The notes beneath the pieces are model-generated. The model saw only the letters and a program-made list of their open reading frames with translations, was not told the DNA's origin and did no database searches. 35,170 nucleotides of DNA from Candidatus Poribacteria bacterium (GTDB taxonomy: Bacteria; Poribacteria; WGA-4E; GCA-2687025): positions 1-35,170 of the forward strand of contig VGLH01000028.1 of NCBI GenBank assembly GCA_016866785.1. The letters run 5' to 3'. Positions within the stretch are counted from its first letter, which is position 1. The number at the start of each line of letters is the position of its first letter. A program made the position numbers and the translations under genes. This document shows, one piece after another, positions 16,243-23,643 of this stretch.

Positions 16243-17244
16243 TTGGAATCGACGGCAATCGTCTTCACGGGTCCTCGACAGGTCGAGGTGCAGCAGCGCT
16301 CATTGGCTGACCCGGGCCCGCGCGGAGTGACGGTGCAGACGCTCGTGAACCTGATGAGCATGGGAACCGAGCTCATTTGCTATCGCGGCGAATCGGACCC
16401 TGGAACTCACTGGCACGGCTGGGTGAGGTATCCGTTCCATCCGGGCTATAGCTGCGTCGGTGAAGTGGTCGCTGTTGGGTCGAACGTCTCCGAGTTCCGC
16501 GAGGGAGATCGGCTCTTCGCCTGCGTTTCCCATGCATCGCACGCGAACGTCTCGGCGGACTGGGGCAACGTCGTGAGGCTGCCGGATGGCGTGTCGGTGG
16601 AGGAAGCCGCGTGGTGTAAGCTCGCGACGATCACCCAGACGGGCGTGCGGCAGGCGAAGCACTCGATGGGCGATACCGCCGTCGTGATCGGGTTGGGCCC
16701 GCTGGGTCAGCTCATTGTGCAGTATCTCCGCGTGCTCGGTCTGCGCGAGGTGCTCGCAATCGACCACGTGCAGCCGCGACTCGACCGCGCGTTGGCGCAC
16801 GGAGCGACGGCGGCGTTCTGCGGGAGCGCCTCCGATGCGAAGCAGTTCGTCCTGGATCACACGGGCGGCGAGCTCGCCGATGTCGTCTACGATGTGACGG
16901 GCTTCCACGCGGTCTTTGCGATGGCGCTCCCGCTCGCGCGTCGCTACGGGACGGTGATCCTCCAGGGAGACAGCCCGCATCCCTCCAAGCAGCATCTGAC
17001 GTTGGACGTGCTGACGCGGCAGTTGCGCATCATCGGAACGCACAACGAGAACCTGCCCGGCGAACTCGCCCACTGGACGCCCCGCCGTCAGGCTGAGCTC
17101 TTTCTGTCTTACGTGAGCCGAGGCGAGATGCAGGTCGCCGATCTGATCACGCACCGGTTCCGCGCGGAAGATGCGGGAGAGGCGTACGCGTCGCTCGACA
17201 GGAACCGGGGTGACTCCGCCGGAGTGCTCTTCGACTGGAGGTGA
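16243..17244 (+). CDS. Medium-chain dehydrogenase/reductase, zinc-ligand-deficient
   Basis: A 333-residue MDR-superfamily protein with an N-terminal GroES-like domain and a C-terminal Rossmann domain ('VVIGLGPLGQ', ~150-160). At the place of the catalytic CGTD it reads MGTE (~40-43), and instead of the GHE zinc/proton-relay motif it has 'PGYSCVGEVVAVG' (~67-79). The Cys and His zinc ligands are therefore missing. The Cys-rich structural zinc loop is also absent. It is thus likely an oxidoreductase acting without catalytic zinc, as in the BchC-like or 'zinc-binding alcohol dehydrogenase' branch. The start is TTG 16243, supported by GAGGGA six nt upstream; an ATG at 16201 would add 14 unconserved-looking residues. 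It converges on the Gfo/Idh/MocA gene with a seven-nt gap, and the two may share a sugar or polyol pathway. Confidence 0.85.
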   Translation: MESTAIVFTGPRQVEVQQRSLADPGPRGVTVQTLVNLMSMGTELICYRGESDPGTHWHGWVRYPFHPGYSCVGEVVAVGSNVSEFREGDRLFACVSHASHANVSADWGNVVRLPDGVSVEEAAWCKLATITQTGVRQAKHSMGDTAVVIGLGPLGQLIVQYLRVLGLREVLAIDHVQPRLDRALAHGATAAFCGSASDAKQFVLDHTGGELADVVYDVTGFHAVFAMALPLARRYGTVILQGDSPHPSKQHLTLDVLTRQLRIIGTHNENLPGELAHWTPRRQAELFLSYVSRGEMQVADLITHRFRAEDAGEAYASLDRNRGDSAGVLFDWR

Positions 17245-17251
17245 CGGAGCC

Positions 17252-18289
17252 CTACGGGATCGTCACTTCGGCGCCTGCCGCCGCGGATCGGTAGACGGCG
17301 TCGAGCATCTTCAGGACGGTCAGGCAGTTCTCGAACGACGAGATCGGCTGAGTGCCGTTCAAGGCGCAGTCTGCGAAGTAGCGGAACTGGGACGGCTCCG
17401 GGGCGGTCGCTAGGTCTGGCGTCGCATCGACCACCTTGCCGTCCTGCTCTGCTGCGATGCCGAAGGGCCAGAGCGTTGCGCCGCCCTGGGTTCCCATGAG
17501 CCGGACGCCGATGGCTTCGTGGAGGACGTAACCCGCCCAGCCGTTGTCCATGAGCACGCTCGCGCCGTTGTCGAAGTGGATCATCGCCGTCGCGAGGTCT
17601 TCGACGCTGAACTGCTCGGGCGTCGGCGTGCCGGTCCAGCCGCTGGCTCCCTTTCCACGGGGTCCGAACTCCGCGTAGGTCGCCCCGCTGACGCGCGTCG
17701 GGTTCGGGCATCCCATGAGCCACCAGAGCACGTCGAGGAAGTGGACGCCGTTGTCGATCATGGGCCCGCCGCCCGACAGCGGCTTGCGTGTGAACCAGCC
17801 GCCCATGCCGGGGATTCCGCCCAGCGCGCGCAGGTAGGTCGTCCATCCGTAGTAGATTGCGCCGAGCTCTCCGGCGTCCAATCGCTGACGGATCGCGACG
17901 GCTTCCTTCGTGTATCGGAACTTCATGGCGACCATGGCGACCTTGCCGGACCTCCGCGCCGCCTCGACCATCCGCTCGCCGTTCTCGACGCTGTTCGCCA
18001 GCGGCTTCTCGCAGAGCACGTGCTTGCCGGATTCGAGCGCCCGAACGCTGATCGGCGCGTGGAGGTAGTTCGGGACACACACGCTGACGGCATCGACCTC
18101 GTCGTCGTCGCAGAGAGCCTCATACTCCGTGTAGAGCTTCTCGACGCCGTAGCGCTCTTTCGCCGATGCGAGCCGACCAGGATCGACGTCGCAGACGGCG
18201 ACGAGGTTCGTGTTCTCCGTCGAAGCGTACGAGTCCGCGTGCCATCGTCCGATACCGAGACCTACCACCGCGACATTGAGTCTGTCCAT
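17252..18289 (-). CDS. Gfo/Idh/MocA family NAD(P)-dependent oxidoreductase
   Basis: A 345-residue dehydrogenase of the type that oxidises or epimerises sugars, inositols or their derivatives. The N-terminal Rossmann motif is 'VVGLGIGRWHADSY' (~8-21). The catalytic Lys is in 'CEKPLAN' (Lys95), and 'GGGPMIDNGVHFLDV' (~173-187) carries the family's Asp179 and His183 pair. The C-terminal alpha/beta domain follows. The start is ATG 18289 with AGGAG seven nt upstream; longer in-frame starts run into the neighbouring gene. It lies ten nt downstream of the CehA/McbA-like gene, so the two are an operon. The substrate cannot be read from the sequence. Confidence 0.92.
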   Translation of the reverse strand: MDRLNVAVVGLGIGRWHADSYASTENTNLVAVCDVDPGRLASAKERYGVEKLYTEYEALCDDDEVDAVSVCVPNYLHAPISVRALESGKHVLCEKPLANSVENGERMVEAARRSGKVAMVAMKFRYTKEAVAIRQRLDAGELGAIYYGWTTYLRALGGIPGMGGWFTRKPLSGGGPMIDNGVHFLDVLWWLMGCPNPTRVSGATYAEFGPRGKGASGWTGTPTPEQFSVEDLATAMIHFDNGASVLMDNGWAGYVLHEAIGVRLMGTQGGATLWPFGIAAEQDGKVVDATPDLATAPEPSQFRYFADCALNGTQPISSFENCLTVLKMLDAVYRSAAAGAEVTIP

Positions 18290-18299
18290 CACACCACTC

Positions 18300-19781
18300 C
18301 TACTGAGACCGTGCTCGCGCAGCCTCCTGCACCATGTCGTAGAAGTCCCTGGCTGCGCGCAACTCGCCCAGGGTCTCATCTCGATGACGGGATTCGCGAA
18401 AGCCCGTCCACGACTCCGCCTGCGCGATCAGGCGCGCGATTGCCTGCTCGAAGAAAAGCGCGTCCCGTTCGACGGCGATAGGATCGGTTCCCATGAAAAC
18501 GTACACCGGGCTCGTCTGCGCGTAGCGCACGTTGCCTTCGTGCCGCTCGAAGCATCGCGCTGCGACCCAGCCGCTGCGAGCGAAGTCGAGTTGGACGCGG
18601 GCTTCCAGTTGGGATTCCCCGGTTCCGCCCTCGTTGCGCGCGACGACCTCGCCGTCGCGCACCAGCTCGACGTAGGCGAGTTCCGTCTGCGAGACGGCGA
18701 CCGCGCGGGCTTCCAGTGTTACTGGTTCGCCTAGCGCGTAGCGCAGCAGACCTCCGGGATCCGCGTCACCCAAGGTCAGGAACAGCATGGGCCCGTTGGT
18801 CGCGAAGCTCCGACCGTTGCGCAGCGCGGTGAACCACCCGTCGTAGGAGAAGTCCTCGTCGAGCCGCACGTAGGTGCGGCAGTAGCCGACCGGCGACGGC
18901 ATGATCCCCGACGCGGAACCGCCCGACGCCGGAAGCCGAATGCCGCAGTTCAGCAGTCGATAGTAGAGGCTCAGAATCCAGAGGGCGAATCCCTCGTCGC
19001 CGACGAACTGGTCGTCCTGGGGAACTGCGCGCCAGCGGCGGGATTCGCGCATCACCTTCTGGCGATGGAAGTGGTTCGGCACAACGCCCATCGAGTCGAG
19101 GTGCCCCAGTGCCGCAGCGATGGGAACGCCCTTCCAGAACGGCTTCTCGCCGTCGATGTGACCGCCCATCGCTCGCGCGAGCGTCGTGTAGTGCGAATCT
19201 GGCGGGTAGAGCGTGTCAGGCTCGCGGATATCGATGGGTTCGCGGAGTCCCAGCAGCAGCGTGGCTCCCATTCCGTCGAAGAGCCGTTCGATCTCGGCGT
19301 CCAACGTCGAGTAGACGGCGACATCGTTCAGTTCGACGCGATCCTGCTCCGGCAGAACCGTCGGCACGGCGTTGTGGATGACGATGTTCGTCCCTAGATT
19401 CAGGTCTTCGGCGAGGACGGCGAGGCGCATGTCTTCGGGACGCCGATGAACGTGCAGATCGCCGGAGTACCAGTGGCAGGAGTTCATCCACACCCATCGA
19501 GAGAGCGTCACGTCACGCAGGATGTCGAAACTACCGACGGCGATGCGCTCTGTGTACGGAACGTACTCCGGGCCCCGCTCGATGCGCAGGTCGTAGGTTC
19601 CCCCTGGAAGGTCTGCTTCGAACCCGCCCTCGGCGAGGAAATGCCGCTCCTCCGAACGCTCAAAGAGGACATGGGGAGACTCCGGCGCTCGAAGCGTCCC
19701 GGCGGCGTCCGTCAGATACGCGCGGAACGCGAGCGGATGCCGCGTGATGTTCTCGCGGACACGGACCGTGAGACGGGGCAT
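18300..19781 (-). CDS. CehA/McbA-type (PHP-fold) metallohydrolase-like protein
   Basis: A 493-residue protein. An N-terminal ~95-residue beta domain precedes a PHP-like metal-binding region beginning 'GDLHVHRRPED' (His110, Asp/His112). 'GHLDSMGVVPNHFH' (~245) and 'GGSASGIMPSPVGYCRTYV' (~300) follow and end in a beta-rich C-terminal part with 'ALRNGRSFATNGPMLFLTL'. That last phrase is typical of CehA/McbA proteins found in Planctomycetes and Poribacteria-like genomes. Characterised members hydrolyse carbamate insecticides, but most family members have unknown natural substrates. No clear signal peptide is present. The start ATG 19781 has GGAGGT six nt upstream. It forms an operon with the Gfo/Idh/MocA gene and faces the ASRT gene across a 119-nt divergent region. 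Confidence 0.82.
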   Translation of the reverse strand: MPRLTVRVRENITRHPLAFRAYLTDAAGTLRAPESPHVLFERSEERHFLAEGGFEADLPGGTYDLRIERGPEYVPYTERIAVGSFDILRDVTLSRWVWMNSCHWYSGDLHVHRRPEDMRLAVLAEDLNLGTNIVIHNAVPTVLPEQDRVELNDVAVYSTLDAEIERLFDGMGATLLLGLREPIDIREPDTLYPPDSHYTTLARAMGGHIDGEKPFWKGVPIAAALGHLDSMGVVPNHFHRQKVMRESRRWRAVPQDDQFVGDEGFALWILSLYYRLLNCGIRLPASGGSASGIMPSPVGYCRTYVRLDEDFSYDGWFTALRNGRSFATNGPMLFLTLGDADPGGLLRYALGEPVTLEARAVAVSQTELAYVELVRDGEVVARNEGGTGESQLEARVQLDFARSGWVAARCFERHEGNVRYAQTSPVYVFMGTDPIAVERDALFFEQAIARLIAQAESWTGFRESRHRDETLGELRAARDFYDMVQEAARARSQ

Positions 19782-19837
19782 GCGGGACCTCCACGTGAAG
19801 ACAGAGGTTACCCGGTTCCCGCGCGCCCGGCAATTCC

Positions 19838-19866
19838 TTGACAGCCTGCCGGCCCGGTGCGACGAT
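19838..19866 (+). promoter_or_regulatory. Possible promoter for the ASRT-domain gene
   Basis: A perfect TTGACA (19838-19843) is followed after 17 nt by GACGAT (19861-19866), a poor -10 box, in the divergent 119-nt region. Initiation would lie about 30 nt before ATG 19901. Only the -35 is convincing. Confidence 0.4.
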
Positions 19867-19900
19867 ACCTCGAGATGTCACGCGAGGAGGGTTCCACGCC

Positions 19901-20614
19901 ATGCTGAGGCAGATCGCCGTTGCGCTCGAAGAATACGATGGATTGCCCGTGCCGATCCAGGGACGACTGCTGAACGATCTAACCGCTGATTGCGCGGCAG
20001 CGATGGGGATCGGCGAGATCGCCGTGATCGGCGACCGGAAGATCATCGCCAACGTGCGCGGTTCGCTGCGGGAGACCGGGCGCGGCATCGTCGGCGTGTC
20101 GTTCGGGCCCCACACGATCCGCATCGACTTCGAGCAGCTTCGAGTGGCAGACGACGGGTACGAGCAGCTTCGGCAGTTGCTCGCGCACTTCGATATGGAC
20201 GGCGACGGCAGCTACATCTGGTTCGTGCCCGACGGATACATGGCGAGCCTGTCCGAGGTCGAGAAGGTCTGGGAGAAGCACGGCGGCGGCTACTTCTCGC
20301 ATGAATCGATCTGCGTGCTGAACACGGCGTCCCGACCGACCGACTGCATCCTGGAAGCGTTCTACGAGGACACGAGCCTGAAGCCGGTGTCGGCTCGCTT
20401 CACGGTTCAGCCGAAGCAGTCCGTTCACTATCGTCTGGACAAGCTGACCGCTGCCGACGGCAGCCCTCTGATCCGCAAGGACGCGCCGACGAGCTACAAG
20501 CTGACGAGTCTGCACACGCGCGTGATCGTCCAGGCGTCGCGGATCCTGACGTCGGGTCGGAGCTCCGAGTTCGGCAGCTTCGGCACGACGATGGCGTGGA
20601 CGCCTGGCGGTTGA
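19901..20614 (+). CDS. Protein with C-terminal sensory-rhodopsin-transducer (ASRT) domain
   Basis: A 237-residue soluble protein starting at ATG 19901, with GAGGAGGG nine nt upstream. Residues ~104-236 match my recollection of the Anabaena sensory rhodopsin transducer family: 'IWFVPDGYM', 'YFSHESICVLNTASRPTDCILEAFYED', 'PKQSVHYRLDKL', 'TRVIVQASRILTS' and 'FGTTMAW'. ASRT was described as the soluble partner of a sensory rhodopsin, but the wider family is proposed to bind small molecules such as sugars. Residues 1-100 form a separate alpha/beta domain ('EYDGLPVPIQGRLLNDL', 'GEIAVIGDRKIIANVRG') that I cannot name. No rhodopsin gene is in the window. The fused histidine kinase gene starts 53 nt downstream, so this protein may be a ligand-sensing accessory of that pathway. 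Confidence 0.75.
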   Translation: MLRQIAVALEEYDGLPVPIQGRLLNDLTADCAAAMGIGEIAVIGDRKIIANVRGSLRETGRGIVGVSFGPHTIRIDFEQLRVADDGYEQLRQLLAHFDMDGDGSYIWFVPDGYMASLSEVEKVWEKHGGGYFSHESICVLNTASRPTDCILEAFYEDTSLKPVSARFTVQPKQSVHYRLDKLTAADGSPLIRKDAPTSYKLTSLHTRVIVQASRILTSGRSSEFGSFGTTMAWTPGG

Positions 20615-20667
20615 TCGGCGCGGCAGAACCCGCGAGCCAAGTCACAGCCCCTAGATGCTCGGACGCG

Positions 20668-23643
20668 ATGATGTCGCATCGCCCGCCGGCTCTACCGACT
20701 CGCTGGAGGATCCGGCACCAGACGGTCGTTCCCTTCGCCGCGCTCATCGTGCTGACGATTGGTCTGACTGCCGCTGCGACCATCGTCCTCCTGAACCGGT
20801 ACGCCGACCGCAGCATCGACCAAGCCCTGAGCCGGATGCTCCGGATGGTGACCACGACCGGCAGCATCTTCGACGCGGCGATGCAGGCGAACATCAAGGA
20901 GACGCTTGGCGCGGATGTCATCACGTCCGACGCCGACGGCACGATCGTGTCGACGACCCTGCCCGGCGCGGACTGGGACCCAGAGACCGGTCGGCAGATT
21001 CATGCTCTGATCCGCGCTGAAGCCCCTCCGAGCTCCTCTCCACGAACTGTCGAAGTGCAGGGCATGACCTATCGGGTTCTGCGGGGATCCGTCCGTCGAG
21101 GCGGGCAGATCGCCTTTGTCACGCTCCTGATGCCGCTCTCGGAGGTCAACCGGACGAAGCGTCAGGTCGCTTGGGCGGTCGTTGCCATTGCCTCGGTCGG
21201 CATTGTGCTGTCGGTCGTCGTCGGGTCTGCCATCGCCCGCACGATCACGACGCCCATCGAAAGACTCGCGTCCGCGACGCGCGAGCTTGCCGACGGCAAC
21301 TGGCAGAGCGCGCCAGAGGTTCGCGGCGCGGGAGAGGTCGTCGAACTCGCCAGCGCGTTCGGTGACATGACCGAACGCCTGCGCCACGCACGCGAAGAGC
21401 TCGTCCAGGCGGAGCGCTTGGCGACTGCGGGTCAGCTCGCGGCGACGTTCGCGCACGAGGTGCGCAACCCCCTGTCGGCGATCAAGCTGATGCTGCAGCT
21501 CGCGGCGGAATCGACGGACGACGAGACCATCGTTCCGTACATCCGCAACAGTCTGGAGGAGGGGGATCGGCTCAACGGGATCGTCGAGGGAATGCTCGAC
21601 TTCTCGCGTCCGGCTCCATTGACCAAGCTGCCGTGCGACCTCGCCGACGTCGTCGAGCGCGAGTACCGCATCGTATCGGAGCGTTTCGCGGATCGACCGA
21701 TCCGGTTCGCGTGCGATGTGCGGAATCGTCCGCGCGTTGTCGTCGACGCCCACGCAGTCGGGCGCGCCATTGCGAACCTGCTGGTCAACGCGGTCGAGGC
21801 GCAGCCGGACGGCGGAGAGGTGAGCGTCTCGCTGGATACCCAGTCGGCGTCGTGCGTTGTCGAGATCGCCGACCGAGGCCCTGGGATCGAGCCGGACGTA
21901 GCGCGCGAGCTCTTCCGACCGTTCTTCACGACGAAGGCTCGAGGCAGCGGGCTTGGGCTCGTGACGTCCAGACGATGCGTCGAGCTGCACGGCGGGTCGT
22001 TGCGGGTCGAGAACCGACCGGACGGCGGCGCGCGAGCTCTTCCGACCGTTCTTCACGACGAAGGCTCGAGGCAGCGGGCTTGGGCTCGTGACGTCCAGAC
22101 GATGCGTCGAGCTGCACGGCGGGTCGTTGCGGGTCGAGAACCGACTGGACGGCGGCGCGCGAGCCGTCATCGAGCTGCCCATCGAGGGTGTGCCTTGAAG
22201 ACCGTACTGGTCATCGACGACGAGACGCGCACCACCTGGGCGTTCGAGAAGTTCCTGTCCGGGGATGGCTACCGCGCGTTGACGGCGAACACGGCGGCGG
22301 AGGGCATCGAACTCGCCCGGTCGGAGAGCCCGGACGCCGTCATCTGCGATCTGCGGCTCCCCGACATGAGCGGCATGGATGTCCTGCGGCGCGTGCGGGA
22401 CCTGCTGCCGAACGCCATCATCATCATCATGACGGCGTACGGCACGGCGCAGACGACCATCGAGGCGATCCAGCACGGGGCGTTCGATTATCTCACCAAA
22501 CCGCTGGACCTGGCGCGCCTGCGAGAGGTTCTGACGCGAGCGGCGCAGGCTCAGCAGGCGCGTGCGCACTCAGCGACCAACGACGTCGAAGCGCCGAGCG
22601 AGGCTTTACCCGCCGTGACACTGGTCGGCGAGAGCCCCGCCATGCTCGACGTCTACAAGCTGATCGGCATGCTGACGACCACGCGCGTCACCGTGCTCAT
22701 CGAGGGCGAAAGCGGCACGGGCAAGGAGCTCGTCGCCCGTGCGATCCACGCGAACAGCCCTTCGCGCGCGAAGCCGTTCACAGCGGTCAACTGCGGAGCC
22801 CTGGCGGAGTCACTCTTGGAGAGGGAGCTGTTCGGTCACGAGCGCGGCGCGTTCACCGACGCCAAGGAGCAGTCGATCGGCAGGATCGAGGCGACGCAGG
22901 ACGGCGCGCTGTTCCTCGACGAGATCGGCAATACCTCGCCTGCCTTACAGGTGAAGCTGCTACGCGCCCTGCACGAGCGGGAGTATCAGCGCGTCGGGGG
23001 CACGCAGACGCTTCCGGTTCGTGCCCGCATCATCGCGGCGACCAACGTCCCGCTGGACATTGCGGTGCGAGAGGGGAAGTTCCGCCGCGATCTCTACTAC
23101 CGATTGAAGGTCGTCTCGGTCAATCTGCCGCCTCTGCGCGAGCGCCGCGCCGATATCCCGCTGCTGGCGCAGCACTTCCTGCGACGCATCGCCGATGAGA
23201 TGGGACAATCCGTCAGCGCGATCGACGGCGACGCCATGGCGCTGCTGATGGCATGCCCATGGTGGGGCAATGTGCGCGAGCTCGAGAACGCGCTGCGGCG
23301 GGCGCTCGTCTTCAGCCGTGGCGGCGTGATCCTGTCGCACCACCTGCCGCCTGAGGTCCGGGAGCCGGTTCCCGGGCAGGAGGTCGAGGGCACGCACGCG
23401 GCGTTCCGGGCTGAACTCGCAGCCGTGGCGCGACGGACCGAGCCGGGGCAGGTCTACCGCGACGTCCTCGCGCTCTTCGACCGGGCGATGATCGAGTACG
23501 GGCTCCATGCGGCACGTGGGAACCAGGTTCGCGCCTCGCGCTTGCTTGGGATCAGCCGGACGACCTTGCGGCAGCGAATGAAGGACCTTGGCATCGTCGG
23601 ACCCTCCGACGACGATCCATCCACCGACGAAGAGACGCCATGA
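20668..23643 (+). CDS. Histidine kinase fused to NtrC-family sigma54 response regulator (fusion caused by 127-bp duplication)
   Basis: One 991-residue frame. Kinase part: TM1 ~22-43, extracytoplasmic sensor ~44-165, TM2 ~167-190, HAMP ~190-245, HisKA with 'FAHEVRNPLS' (His263), and HATPase_c with the N box 'NLLVNAVEA', G1 'DRGPGI' and G2 'GSGLGL'. Residues ~453-509 are out-of-frame sequence from the second repeat copy. From ~510 comes a normal regulator: receiver (phospho-Asp 'CDLRLPDMSG'), AAA+ domain (GESGTGKE; the sigma54 loop reads GAFTDA; 'WWGNVRELEN') and a Fis-type helix-turn-helix. Without the duplication the kinase would end at TGA 22196-22198, overlapping a separate regulator start. 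The duplication's length (3n+1) instead opens the frame into the regulator. The start at ATG 20668 is chosen because an ATG at 20596 lies inside the previous gene. The stop overlaps the pyk ATG. Confidence 0.8.
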   Translation: MMSHRPPALPTRWRIRHQTVVPFAALIVLTIGLTAAATIVLLNRYADRSIDQALSRMLRMVTTTGSIFDAAMQANIKETLGADVITSDADGTIVSTTLPGADWDPETGRQIHALIRAEAPPSSSPRTVEVQGMTYRVLRGSVRRGGQIAFVTLLMPLSEVNRTKRQVAWAVVAIASVGIVLSVVVGSAIARTITTPIERLASATRELADGNWQSAPEVRGAGEVVELASAFGDMTERLRHAREELVQAERLATAGQLAATFAHEVRNPLSAIKLMLQLAAESTDDETIVPYIRNSLEEGDRLNGIVEGMLDFSRPAPLTKLPCDLADVVEREYRIVSERFADRPIRFACDVRNRPRVVVDAHAVGRAIANLLVNAVEAQPDGGEVSVSLDTQSASCVVEIADRGPGIEPDVARELFRPFFTTKARGSGLGLVTSRRCVELHGGSLRVENRPDGGARALPTVLHDEGSRQRAWARDVQTMRRAARRVVAGREPTGRRRASRHRAAHRGCALKTVLVIDDETRTTWAFEKFLSGDGYRALTANTAAEGIELARSESPDAVICDLRLPDMSGMDVLRRVRDLLPNAIIIIMTAYGTAQTTIEAIQHGAFDYLTKPLDLARLREVLTRAAQAQQARAHSATNDVEAPSEALPAVTLVGESPAMLDVYKLIGMLTTTRVTVLIEGESGTGKELVARAIHANSPSRAKPFTAVNCGALAESLLERELFGHERGAFTDAKEQSIGRIEATQDGALFLDEIGNTSPALQVKLLRALHEREYQRVGGTQTLPVRARIIAATNVPLDIAVREGKFRRDLYYRLKVVSVNLPPLRERRADIPLLAQHFLRRIADEMGQSVSAIDGDAMALLMACPWWGNVRELENALRRALVFSRGGVILSHHLPPEVREPVPGQEVEGTHAAFRAELAAVARRTEPGQVYRDVLALFDRAMIEYGLHAARGNQVRASRLLGISRTTLRQRMKDLGIVGPSDDDPSTDEETP
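21901..22154. repeat. Perfect-period 127-bp tandem duplication in the kinase gene
   Basis: Copy 1 is 21901-22027 and copy 2 is 22028-22154. They differ at one base (C at 22019, T at 22146). The ten-base word GCGCGCGAGC occurs at 21901, 22028 and 22155. The ancestral gene therefore had two such words 127 bp apart, and the duplication probably arose by slippage or unequal exchange between them. The repeat encodes the end of the HATPase_c domain, from 'ARELFRPFFTTKARGSGLGL' to 'VENRPDGG'. Confidence 0.95.
22195..23643 (+). CDS. NtrC-family response regulator, alternative separate translation start within the fused frame
   Basis: TTG 22195 overlaps the ancestral kinase stop (TTGA) and has GAGGG six nt upstream, so the regulator is probably still made as its own 482-residue protein even in the fused allele. 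Receiver ~1-120 with acidic Asp8/Asp9, phospho-acceptor Asp52, Thr80 in 'IMTAYG' and Lys102. AAA+ domain ~140-375 with GESGTGKE at 171-178. The sigma54-contacting loop is GAFTDA (218-223) instead of GAFTGA, a variant seen in other enhancer-binding proteins. C-terminal Fis-type HTH at ~445-470 ('ASRLLGISRTTLRQRMKDLG'). It would activate sigma54 promoters on phosphorylation by the adjoining kinase. Its targets are not evident. Confidence 0.7.
   Translation: MKTVLVIDDETRTTWAFEKFLSGDGYRALTANTAAEGIELARSESPDAVICDLRLPDMSGMDVLRRVRDLLPNAIIIIMTAYGTAQTTIEAIQHGAFDYLTKPLDLARLREVLTRAAQAQQARAHSATNDVEAPSEALPAVTLVGESPAMLDVYKLIGMLTTTRVTVLIEGESGTGKELVARAIHANSPSRAKPFTAVNCGALAESLLERELFGHERGAFTDAKEQSIGRIEATQDGALFLDEIGNTSPALQVKLLRALHEREYQRVGGTQTLPVRARIIAATNVPLDIAVREGKFRRDLYYRLKVVSVNLPPLRERRADIPLLAQHFLRRIADEMGQSVSAIDGDAMALLMACPWWGNVRELENALRRALVFSRGGVILSHHLPPEVREPVPGQEVEGTHAAFRAELAAVARRTEPGQVYRDVLALFDRAMIEYGLHAARGNQVRASRLLGISRTTLRQRMKDLGIVGPSDDDPSTDEETP

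Noticed and set aside
15813-16310. 165-residue frame between the cytochrome and the dehydrogenase
   Set aside because: Arg/Gly/Ala-rich sequence without motifs, and it overlaps the more plausible small membrane protein and the dehydrogenase start.
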